NCBI GenBank assembly: GCA_900314845.1
Contig: OMWV01000037.1
Location: forward strand, 124,001-188,000
From: an uncultured Eubacteriales bacterium
GTDB lineage: Bacteria > Bacillota > Clostridia > Lachnospirales > Lachnospiraceae
Length of the DNA stretch: 64,000 nt
Direction: 5' to 3'
Made by a program: the position numbers and the translations under genes. A model generated the notes under the pieces. It saw nothing but the letters and a program-made list of their open reading frames with translations. It did no database searches and was not told the DNA's origin. How positions within the stretch are numbered: the stretch's first letter is position 1; the number at the start of each line of letters is the position of its first letter. Positions 56,283 to 64,000 of this stretch are shown here, piece by piece.

Positions 56283-57428
56283 ATGAAACACATAGCCATT
56301 CTTGGCTCAACAGGTTCCATCGGGACCCAGACCCTAGATGTTGTCAGTCAGCACGAAGAAGATTTCAGGGTCGTATCCCTGGCAGCCGGCAGAAATATAG
56401 ATCTTTTGGAGAAACAGATCCGCCGATTTCAGCCAAAACTGGCTGCGGTCTGGGACAAGGATAGAGCACAGGAACTGAGGATCAGAGTCAGAGATCTTGA
56501 TGTCAGCATCGTCAGCGGCATGGAAGGCCTGATAGAGGCGGTAACCCTGCCGCAGGCAGATATCGTTGTCACTGCGATCGTCGGAATGATCGGGATCCGG
56601 CCGACGATGGAGGCCATCCGGGCAGGCAAGGATATTGCCCTTGCCAATAAGGAGACCCTGGTCACTGCCGGTCATCTGATCATGAAGATGGCAGGAAAAG
56701 CAGGGATCTCCATCCTGCCGGTCGACAGCGAGCACTCGGCAATTTTCCAGTCCCTGCACGGAGAAAAGGGGAACAGGATCCGCAGGATCCTGCTCACGGC
56801 TTCCGGCGGCGCCTTCCGGGGCTGCAGCCGCAGCCAGCTTGAGAATGTGAGAGTGGAGGATGCCCTCAGGAACCCGAACTGGGACATGGGTCCAAAGGTA
56901 ACGATAGATTCCGCGACCATGGTCAACAAGGGTCTGGAGGTCATAGAGGCCAGATGGCTTTTTGACGTATCGCCGGATAGAATACAGATCCTGGTGCATC
57001 CCCAGAGCGTCGTGCACTCTGCCGTGGAATTTGAAGATCACGCAGTGATCGCGCAGATGGGAACACCGGATATGAGGCTGCCCATCCAGTACGCCCTGTG
57101 TTATCCTGACAGGAAAGTACTTAACACGGATGTTCTGGATCTATTCAGCCTGGGACAGCTGACATTTGAGAAGCCTGACCTGTCTGTATTCCGCGGACCG
57201 GCCTTTGCCTATGAGGCCATAAGGGCAGGAGGAAGTCTGCCGACTGTGATGAATGCTGCCAATGAGATGGCAGTCAGGATGTTCATGCAGGGCAGGATCT
57301 CTTTTCTCCAGATCTATGATATTATTGAAGACTGCATGTCCAGGCATACCCTGATCCCCGATCCGGATCTGGACGATATCCTGGCTGCAGAGGAATGGAC
57401 ATACAGACTGATAGAAAGCAGGTGGTAG
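56283..57428 (+). CDS. dxr: 1-deoxy-D-xylulose 5-phosphate reductoisomerase
   Basis: 381 residues. NADPH site ILGSTGSIGTQTLDV; metal-binding DSEHSA and the substrate loop LNPNWDMGPKVTIDSATMVNKG (in part). First committed MEP step. The frame is open 37 codons upstream into cdsA, but AGAGG and the family N terminus (MKHIAILGSTGSIG) set ATG 56283. Confidence 0.97.
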   Translation: MKHIAILGSTGSIGTQTLDVVSQHEEDFRVVSLAAGRNIDLLEKQIRRFQPKLAAVWDKDRAQELRIRVRDLDVSIVSGMEGLIEAVTLPQADIVVTAIVGMIGIRPTMEAIRAGKDIALANKETLVTAGHLIMKMAGKAGISILPVDSEHSAIFQSLHGEKGNRIRRILLTASGGAFRGCSRSQLENVRVEDALRNPNWDMGPKVTIDSATMVNKGLEVIEARWLFDVSPDRIQILVHPQSVVHSAVEFEDHAVIAQMGTPDMRLPIQYALCYPDRKVLNTDVLDLFSLGQLTFEKPDLSVFRGPAFAYEAIRAGGSLPTVMNAANEMAVRMFMQGRISFLQIYDIIEDCMSRHTLIPDPDLDDILAAEEWTYRLIESRW

Positions 57429-57429
57429 A

Positions 57430-58461
57430 TTGAGCATAATCGTTGCGATCCTTATATTCGGTATTCTGGTCATATTCCACGAATTCGGACATTTCACCGC
57501 CGCCAGGAAAAACGGCATCACGGTGAATGAATTTGCCATAGGGATGGGACCCAAACTCTTTGGGATCCGGCGGGGAGAGACAGAATACACCTTAAGACTG
57601 CTTCCTATAGGAGGAGCCTGCATGATGCAGGGCGAGGACAGCGGCGAGGATACCCCGGGATCATTTAACTCAAAATCCGTATGGGCAAGGATAGCTGTGG
57701 TTTTTGCGGGGCCTTTCTTTAACTTTATCATGGCATATATCTGCGCTGCCATCATCATAGGGATGAGTGGGTATACATCAGCTCAGGTCACAAAGATCGT
57801 CGACGGATACCCGGCAACCCAGAGCACTCTTGAGCCGGGCGATCTGATCGTAAAGGCAGACAAAACATCTATCCACAACTTTATGGATTTCAGATACCAC
57901 ATTATGCTCAACCAGGGCAGACAGACAGAGATCACCTATAAAAGGGACGGGAAAAAGTACAAGACGACCATCACGCCGGTCAAAACAGACGACGGCACCT
58001 ACGTGATAGGCATACAGGGCGGTGTGAACATAAAGCCAGGTCCTGCCGGAGTCCTTTCGCAGAGCTTCTTTGAGGTGAAGACAAACATAGATATGGTCAT
58101 AAAGAGCCTTGAGATGCTGGTGACCGGCCAGGTGGGCAAGGACGACATATCCGGACCGGTGGGAATGATCTCAGCCATAGGCAGCAGCTACAGCGAGGCG
58201 GCAAAGTACGGCGCGAGGACAGCATTTCTTACCGTGCTGAATCTTATCCTGCTTCTGTCGGCCAACCTTGGCGTTATGAACCTGCTCCCCATACCGGCAC
58301 TTGACGGGGGAAGGCTTGTATTTCTCATCATAGAAGCCATCCGCAGGAAACCGATTCCTCCGGAAAAAGAGGGCATGGTGCATTTTGCGGGTTTTGTGCT
58401 TCTCATGGGCTTTATGGTCCTGGTATGTTTTAATGATATAACCAGACTGCTGGGAGTTTAA
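57430..58461 (+). CDS. rseP: Site-2 intramembrane zinc protease RseP
   Basis: 343 residues, membrane. The zinc motif HEFGH (H17, E18, H21) is in the first helix; a PDZ domain (about 120-190) follows, then the second zinc-ligand motif NLLPIPALDGGRL with the Asp ligand. Cleaves anti-sigma factors and signal-peptide remnants. TTG start at 57430, one base after the dxr stop, with AGGTGG upstream. The N terminus begins directly with the first helix, as usual. Confidence 0.95.
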   Translation: MSIIVAILIFGILVIFHEFGHFTAARKNGITVNEFAIGMGPKLFGIRRGETEYTLRLLPIGGACMMQGEDSGEDTPGSFNSKSVWARIAVVFAGPFFNFIMAYICAAIIIGMSGYTSAQVTKIVDGYPATQSTLEPGDLIVKADKTSIHNFMDFRYHIMLNQGRQTEITYKRDGKKYKTTITPVKTDDGTYVIGIQGGVNIKPGPAGVLSQSFFEVKTNIDMVIKSLEMLVTGQVGKDDISGPVGMISAIGSSYSEAAKYGARTAFLTVLNLILLLSANLGVMNLLPIPALDGGRLVFLIIEAIRRKPIPPEKEGMVHFAGFVLLMGFMVLVCFNDITRLLGV

Positions 58462-58477
58462 TTTGGAGGTAGATACC

Positions 58478-59536
58478 ATGTTTGACAGGACGAAGACCAG
58501 GGTCGTTAAGATCGGCAGCCGATCTATAGGCGGCTCTTATCCGATCGCCATTCAGTCTATGTGCAATACCCGCACGGACGACGTGCCCTCTACTGTCTCG
58601 CAGATCCTCAGACTGGAGGAAGCGGGATGTGATATCATCAGAGTCGCTGTTCCTGACCAAAAGGCTGCTAAGGCGCTTTCCCGGATAAAAGAGCAGATCC
58701 ACATTCCTCTTGTGGCAGACATTCATTTTGACTACAGGCTGGCCCTGGAGGCCATGGAAAACGGAGCCGATAAGATCCGCATCAATCCCGGCAATATCGG
58801 CAGCAATGAGCATGTAAGGGCAGTGGTCAATAAAGCAGCTTCCTGCCATGTCCCCATCCGGGTGGGCGTAAACAGCGGGTCTCTTGAGAAAGATCTGATA
58901 GAAAAATATCAGGGAGTGACTGCTCAGGGTCTGGCCGAAAGCGCCCTGGAGAAAGTCCATCTGATAGAGGATATGGGCTTTGAGGACCTTGTCATCAGTA
59001 TAAAATCTTCCGATGTCATGATGTGCGTAAAAGCCCATGAGATCCTGGCCGGTCAGACAGATCATCCTCTCCACGTGGGGATCACGGAGTCCGGCACTCC
59101 ATTTTCCGGAAATATAAAATCTGCCGTCGGCCTGGGCATCATGCTGAATGAGGGTCTGGGAAGCACGATCCGCGTCTCCCTGACCGGAGACCCGGTGGAA
59201 GAGATAAAATCTGCCCGGCTTATCCTGAAAACTCTTGGCCTGCGCGAGGGCGGAATAGACGTTGTATCCTGCCCCACATGCGGGCGCACCCAGATAGATC
59301 TGATCGGGCTGGCAAATGAAGTAGAGAACATGGTTCAGACCTACAAAGACCTGAATATAAAGGTTGCTGTCATGGGCTGTGTTGTCAACGGGCCCGGCGA
59401 GGCAAAAGAGGCTGACCTGGGAATAGCAGGCGGCGTGGGATGCGGCCTTTTGATAAAACACGGCCAGGTCGTGAAAAAACTCTCTGAGGAAGAATTTATC
59501 CCCACTCTCAAATATGAACTTGACCATTGGAGCTGA
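58478..59536 (+). CDS. ispG: 4-hydroxy-3-methylbut-2-enyl diphosphate synthase (IspG/GcpE)
   Basis: 352 residues. TIM barrel (QSMCNTRTDDV start; NPGNIGS; VGVNSGSLEKD) plus a C-terminal [4Fe-4S] domain with CPTCGRTQ and GCVVNGPGEAKEADLG. Reductive ring opening of MEcPP, penultimate MEP step. GGAGGT at 58465-58470 selects ATG 58478; an earlier in-frame TTG at 58463 overlaps the ribosome site and is rejected. Confidence 0.96.
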   Translation: MFDRTKTRVVKIGSRSIGGSYPIAIQSMCNTRTDDVPSTVSQILRLEEAGCDIIRVAVPDQKAAKALSRIKEQIHIPLVADIHFDYRLALEAMENGADKIRINPGNIGSNEHVRAVVNKAASCHVPIRVGVNSGSLEKDLIEKYQGVTAQGLAESALEKVHLIEDMGFEDLVISIKSSDVMMCVKAHEILAGQTDHPLHVGITESGTPFSGNIKSAVGLGIMLNEGLGSTIRVSLTGDPVEEIKSARLILKTLGLREGGIDVVSCPTCGRTQIDLIGLANEVENMVQTYKDLNIKVAVMGCVVNGPGEAKEADLGIAGGVGCGLLIKHGQVVKKLSEEEFIPTLKYELDHWS

Positions 59537-59575
59537 GAACCGTCTCACATTATTGATCCGAAAGGAACGATCTGT

Positions 59576-62500
59576 TTGAAAAAATTTCCTGAGCTTCTTC
59601 CCGATCTCGTACTGGCCGATGACCTGTACGAGATTTTTGAAGATGTAGAATGTGATAAAGTCGCCAGATGCAGGCAGGGCAGGGGCATCCGGATCTATGC
59701 CGTAAGCAGCCATCTTATTGATTTCGGCAGTGTCAGAAGGACTGAGCGCGAGATCAGAAAACAGATGTTTAAAGACAGGGTCAGCGTTCAGATCCATCTT
59801 ACATTTGACCTGTCCAGCCTCTATACGAGAGGCAGGCTTTTTACGGAATATGCCGACAGCATGGCCCTGGAGCTGGAAGAGAAGAGCACCCTTCTGGCAG
59901 GTATATTCCGGAAGGCAGAGATGTCTATCGATGAGGATGGGAACCTGCGCATGGAGCTGGAGGATAACTGCATCGTCAGGGCAGCGCTGCCAAAGCTGAC
60001 GGCTTATATCCGCCAGGTCTTTTCCGGCCGTTTTGGGATAGACCTTACTGTAGAGCCCGTCTGGCTGCCCTCAAAGAAAAGCCCCTACGCGGATTATGCG
60101 GAAGATCAGATCAGGACTGAGGTATCCAGGATCGTCGAGCAGTATGAAAAAAAGGCGGAAGAAGAGAAGAGCCAGCAGGAGTTTCAGGCAGCCGAGTCTG
60201 CCAGAAAAGATCAGGAGCCCAGGAAGAATTATACAAAAAAGAGGATCCCTCCTGATAAGGATATCTTTTTCGGAAGAAATTTTGAAGGCGAAGATACCCC
60301 TATATCCGAGATAAACGACGAACTGGGCGATGTCGTGATCTGCGGACAGGTATTTCAGCTTGAGACCCGGGCAATAAAAAATGAAAAGACCATCATTATT
60401 TTTGCCGTGACGGATTTTAAAGATTCCATAAAGGCAAAGATTTTTGTAAAAAACGAACAGATGCCGGATATCCTTGACAAATTAAAGGACGGAGTATTTA
60501 TCCGCATGAAGGGCGAAGCCTTCCGGGACAGCTACGAACACGACGTTATGATCAGTTCTGTCAAGGGCATAAAGACAGTCGCCGATCCACGGGAAAAGCG
60601 CATGGACTTAAGCCCCGTTAAGCGGGTGGAGCTGCACTGCCATACATCCATGAGCGATATGGACGCCATAACAGATGTTAAGGATATCCTGAAGACCGCC
60701 ATGAAGTGGGGACACAAGGCCATAGCCATAACAGACCACGGCGTTGTTCAGGCCTTTACGGATGCCAATCATGCCACGGAGGGCACGGATTTTAAGGTCA
60801 TATACGGCTGTGAGGGCTATCTGGTAGACGATGTAAAAGAGATCGTCCACGACCCTGCCTGCCAGTCCCTCTATGGGAAATATGTCGTTTTCGATATAGA
60901 GACGACAGGATTTTCCGCCGCCTCCGATAAGATCATAGAGATAGGCGCCGTCAGGGTGGAGAATGGGCAGATCACAGACCGCTTCAGCGAGTTTGTAAAT
61001 CCCCAAAGACCGATACCGCTGAGGATCCAGAAGCTGACCAATATCGACGATTCCATGGTCGAGGATGCCCAGCCGATAGAAATTGTCCTCCCCCGATTTA
61101 TCGATTTCTGCCGGGGGACAGTTCTCGTCGCCCACAATGCTGATTTCGACACAGGCTTTATCCGGCATAACTGCCGTCTCATGGGACTTGACTATGATTT
61201 TACCCATGTAGATACCCTTGCAGCTGCAAGAAGTTTTCTGCCGGGCCTTAAGAATTATAAACTGGACACGGTAACCGAGGCACTCGGCTGCGTGCTGAAC
61301 GGCCACCACAGGGCCGTCAACGATGCCGAGGCAACAGCTGCCATGTTCATTAAGCTGATCGATCTGTTCAGGGAAAAAGGAATAGACAATCTGGACCAGC
61401 TCAATGAATACAGCAAGGTCAGCCCGGAGACCGCAAAAAAGCTCAGGGCAAATCATATCATTATTCTGGCGAAAAATGATATAGGAAGGATAAACCTCTA
61501 CCGTCTGGTTTCCTACGCCCATTTAGACTATTTCCAGAGATTCCCAAAGATTCCCCGCAGCCTTCTCATGCAGTACCGCGAGGGCCTCATCCTTGGCTCC
61601 GCCTGTGAGGCAGGCGAGCTTTTCCGGGCTGTGGAAGAGGGCAGGTCAGAGGAAGAGATCAGCCGGATCGTTCAGTTTTACGATTATCTGGAGATCCAGC
61701 CCATCGGGAACAATGAATTTCTTGTGAGAGATGAAAAGTCTGACGTCAGAGACGACGAGGATCTCCGGGAACTCAACAGGAAGATCGTCGCCCTTGGAGA
61801 AAAGTATGACAAGCCTGTCTGCGCGACATGCGATGTCCACTTCCTCAACCCGGAGGATGAGATATACCGGAGGATCATCATGTCCAACAAGGGATTCTCC
61901 GACGCGGATCTGCAGCCGCCCCTCTATCTGAGAACGACAGAAGAGATGCTGGAGGAATTTTCCTATCTGGGAGAGGAAAAAGCCAGGGAAGTCGTAGTGA
62001 CGAATACAAATATCATAGCGGATATGATAGACTCCATAAAACCCGTACGCCCGGATAAATGTCCTCCCGTCATAGAGGATTCCGATAAGATCCTCCGCGA
62101 TATCTGCTACAACAGGGCTCATGAGATATATGGGGATGACCTCCCTCAGATCGTCGTTGACAGAATGGAGAAAGAGCTCAGCTCCATCATAGGAAACGGT
62201 TTTGCCGTTATGTATATCATAGCCCAGAAATTGGTATGGAAATCCGTGGCAGACGGCTATCTGGTCGGCTCGAGAGGTTCCGTTGGCTCCTCCCTTGTCG
62301 CTTACCTGGCAGGGATCACAGAGGTAAATTCTCTCCAGGCCCACTATCTGTGCAAGAAGTGCCACTATGTAGATTTTGATTCCGATTACGTCAAAAGCTT
62401 TGCCGGAAGGTCAGGCTGTGATATGGAGGACAAGGTCTGCCCCGTATGCGGCAGCCCCCTCTCAAAAGAGGGCCATGATATCCCCTTCGAGACATTCCTG

Positions 62501-64000
62501 GGATTTAAGGGAAACAAGGAGCCGGATATCGACCTGAATTTCTCCGGAGACTACCAGAGCAAGGCGCACGCCTACACAGAGGTAATATTTGGCAAAGGCA
62601 AGACATTCCGGGCGGGAACTGTCGGCACTCTGGCCGACAAGACCGCCTACGGATATACCATGCACTATTTTGAAGAACATGGTCTTCACAAGCGGTCCTG
62701 TGAGATCGGAAGGCTTGCCGCGGGCTGTGTCGGGGTAAAGAGGACAACCGGCCAGCACCCGGGCGGGATCATTGTTGTGCCCCACGGGGAAGAGATCTAC
62801 TCCTTTACCCCTGTCCAGCATCCGGCAAATGATCAGACGACCCGGATCGTCACAACTCACTTTGATTACCATTCCATAGACCACAACCTGCTAAAGCTCG
62901 ACATACTGGGTCATGATGATCCGACCATGATCCGAATGCTTGAAGACCTGACAGGAGTGGACGCGACAAAGATCCGCCTGGACGACCCGGACGTTCTCTC
63001 CCTCTTCCATGGGCTGGACGCCCTGGGGATCAGCCCGGATGATATAGGGGGGACAGACCTGGGCTCCCTGGGAATCCCCGAGTTCGGCACAGAATTCGCC
63101 ATGCAGATGCTAAGGGACACGAAGCCGCAGGCATTTTCCGACCTGGTCCGCATCGCCGGGCTGGCCCATGGCACGGATGTATGGCTGGGCAATGCCCAGA
63201 CCCTGATAAAAGAGGGAAAGGCCGTCATATCGACCGCCATCTGTACCCGTGACGACATCATGATCTATCTGATCGGAAAGGGAATGGATTCCGAACAGAG
63301 CTTTAAGATCATGGAAGCCGTGCGAAAAGGGAAAGGTCTGAAGCCGGAATGGGAAAAGCTCATGGTCGAGCATGGTGTTCCGGACTGGTATATCTGGTCC
63401 TGCAAAAAGATCAAATACATGTTCCCCAAGGCCCATGCCGTTGCCTACGTTATGATGGGCATGAGGATAGCCTGGTTTAAGATCCATATGCCCCTGGCCT
63501 ATTATGCCGCCTTCTTCACCATAAGGGCGACAGCCTTCAATTACAGTCTCATGTGCATGGGCAAACCCCTGCTCGATGAGAAGATAAAGATCTATAAGGA
63601 AGCAGTGGACAGGTCAAAGAAGGAAAAGGGAGCCCAGAAGGTCACCCAGAAGGACAAGGATACCTTAAGAGATATGAAGATCGTACAGGAATTTTATGCC
63701 AGAGGCTTTGAATTCCTGCCCATCGATCTCTACCGGTCAGACGCCATAAAGTTCCAGATAGAAGACGGCAGGCTCCTGCCACCCTTTATGGCGATAGACG
63801 GGATGGGACTCATCGCCGCCCAGTCTCTGTGCGACGCGGCAAAGGGAGAACCCTTCCTGTCAAAGGATGATATCAAGCAGAGGGCAAAGATCAGCCAGAG
63901 CGTCATTGATACCATGTCAGACATGGGAATCCTGGGAGACCTTCCTCAGTCCAGCCAGATGTCTATTTTTGACTATGGCCTGGTCTCCGATGACAGATAA
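59576..64000 (+). CDS. polC: DNA polymerase III PolC (Gram-positive replicative polymerase)
   Basis: 1474 residues, complete: the TAA is the last codon of the window. Order: N-terminal domain with a charged linker (residues ~195-225), OB fold, PHP domain (ELHCHTSMSD, H354), an inserted DEDDh proofreading exonuclease (VVFDIETTGF with D440/E442, HNADFD, HRAVNDAEA), a zinc finger (CKKC..CPVCG), palm with PDIDLNF (D984, D986 catalytic), fingers and tail. This PHP-split-by-exonuclease plan separates PolC from DnaE. TTG start at 59576 with AAAGGAA upstream. Its place after ispG is standard in Firmicutes. Confidence 0.98.
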   Translation: MKKFPELLPDLVLADDLYEIFEDVECDKVARCRQGRGIRIYAVSSHLIDFGSVRRTEREIRKQMFKDRVSVQIHLTFDLSSLYTRGRLFTEYADSMALELEEKSTLLAGIFRKAEMSIDEDGNLRMELEDNCIVRAALPKLTAYIRQVFSGRFGIDLTVEPVWLPSKKSPYADYAEDQIRTEVSRIVEQYEKKAEEEKSQQEFQAAESARKDQEPRKNYTKKRIPPDKDIFFGRNFEGEDTPISEINDELGDVVICGQVFQLETRAIKNEKTIIIFAVTDFKDSIKAKIFVKNEQMPDILDKLKDGVFIRMKGEAFRDSYEHDVMISSVKGIKTVADPREKRMDLSPVKRVELHCHTSMSDMDAITDVKDILKTAMKWGHKAIAITDHGVVQAFTDANHATEGTDFKVIYGCEGYLVDDVKEIVHDPACQSLYGKYVVFDIETTGFSAASDKIIEIGAVRVENGQITDRFSEFVNPQRPIPLRIQKLTNIDDSMVEDAQPIEIVLPRFIDFCRGTVLVAHNADFDTGFIRHNCRLMGLDYDFTHVDTLAAARSFLPGLKNYKLDTVTEALGCVLNGHHRAVNDAEATAAMFIKLIDLFREKGIDNLDQLNEYSKVSPETAKKLRANHIIILAKNDIGRINLYRLVSYAHLDYFQRFPKIPRSLLMQYREGLILGSACEAGELFRAVEEGRSEEEISRIVQFYDYLEIQPIGNNEFLVRDEKSDVRDDEDLRELNRKIVALGEKYDKPVCATCDVHFLNPEDEIYRRIIMSNKGFSDADLQPPLYLRTTEEMLEEFSYLGEEKAREVVVTNTNIIADMIDSIKPVRPDKCPPVIEDSDKILRDICYNRAHEIYGDDLPQIVVDRMEKELSSIIGNGFAVMYIIAQKLVWKSVADGYLVGSRGSVGSSLVAYLAGITEVNSLQAHYLCKKCHYVDFDSDYVKSFAGRSGCDMEDKVCPVCGSPLSKEGHDIPFETFLGFKGNKEPDIDLNFSGDYQSKAHAYTEVIFGKGKTFRAGTVGTLADKTAYGYTMHYFEEHGLHKRSCEIGRLAAGCVGVKRTTGQHPGGIIVVPHGEEIYSFTPVQHPANDQTTRIVTTHFDYHSIDHNLLKLDILGHDDPTMIRMLEDLTGVDATKIRLDDPDVLSLFHGLDALGISPDDIGGTDLGSLGIPEFGTEFAMQMLRDTKPQAFSDLVRIAGLAHGTDVWLGNAQTLIKEGKAVISTAICTRDDIMIYLIGKGMDSEQSFKIMEAVRKGKGLKPEWEKLMVEHGVPDWYIWSCKKIKYMFPKAHAVAYVMMGMRIAWFKIHMPLAYYAAFFTIRATAFNYSLMCMGKPLLDEKIKIYKEAVDRSKKEKGAQKVTQKDKDTLRDMKIVQEFYARGFEFLPIDLYRSDAIKFQIEDGRLLPPFMAIDGMGLIAAQSLCDAAKGEPFLSKDDIKQRAKISQSVIDTMSDMGILGDLPQSSQMSIFDYGLVSDDR

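Noticed and set aside
58430..59797. 455-codon minus-strand ORF opposite ispG
   Set aside because: Antisense to ispG and the start of polC, with no domain and no start signals.

Overview
The window reads as a continuous piece of a low-to-mid GC Firmicute chromosome, most probably class Clostridia and plausibly family Lachnospiraceae. The reasons are: a PolC-type DNA polymerase III, the order pyrH-frr-(uppS-cdsA-dxr-rseP-ispG-polC), a CIRCE operator before groESL, single-chain glycyl-tRNA synthetase, pyruvate phosphate dikinase, formate-THF ligase with FolD, an Ior-type ferredoxin oxidoreductase, frequent TTG starts, strong AGGAGG-like ribosome binding sites, and heavy use of AGA/AGG and ATA codons. 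The assignment is inference from gene content. No insertion sequence, prophage, CRISPR array or origin was seen; this is mostly core chromosome with a few accessory modules.

Layout. 1-6.4 kb: the 3' part of a sensor histidine kinase, ispF, two GNAT-fold proteins, cysS-mrnC-rlmB. 6.4-12.3 kb: tRNA-Thr and glnS from back-to-back promoters, groES-groEL under CIRCE control, guaB. 12.4-21.4 kb: an M16C protease, era, recO, glyQS, then ppdK behind a structured leader. 21.4-24.6 kb: a small TM1266-like regulator, an alpha/beta hydrolase, tRNA-Gly and an orphan adenylating enzyme. 24.6-27.8 kb (minus strand): a complete preQ1 operon queD-queE-folE-queC-queF with a candidate preQ1 riboswitch in its leader. 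27.9-38.1 kb: an isochorismatase-like hydrolase, a membrane-anchored 5'-nucleotidase-like protein that has lost its metal ligands, uppP, ftsK/spoIIIE, fhs, folD, rimO. 38.1-42.2 kb: a four-gene ior cluster (iorA, iorB, an 87-residue small protein, an FrhB-like iron-sulfur protein). 42.3-47.4 kb: pgsA, a large unknown lipoprotein, a cytidylate-kinase-like gene whose promoter carries a palindrome, tRNA-Val, thrC. 47.5-49.7 kb (minus): an ATPase plus TOPRIM-like pair that resembles OLD/PARIS-type defence modules. 49.8-51.5 kb: a glycerophosphodiesterase, 6S RNA and a hotdog thioesterase. 51.6-64 kb: trpS, an Rrf2/IscR-like regulator, pyrH, frr, and the envelope/isoprenoid cluster uppS-cdsA-dxr-rseP-ispG ending with a complete polC whose stop codon is the last three bases of the window.

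How the genes fit together. Isoprenoid supply (ispF, dxr, ispG by the MEP pathway) feeds UppS, and UppP recycles the same carrier lipid for the cell wall. CdsA and PgsA give phospholipid headgroup precursors. FolE makes dihydroneopterin triphosphate for QueD, QueE and QueC, giving preQ0, which QueF reduces to preQ1 for tRNA queuosine. Fhs and FolD form a one-carbon module. PPDK and IorAB point to anaerobic, ferredoxin-linked metabolism.

The most interesting items are the ATPase/TOPRIM pair, the metal-site-less 5'-nucleotidase homologue, the extended ior cluster, the ppdK leader, the que leader, and the palindrome inside the cytidylate-kinase-like promoter.
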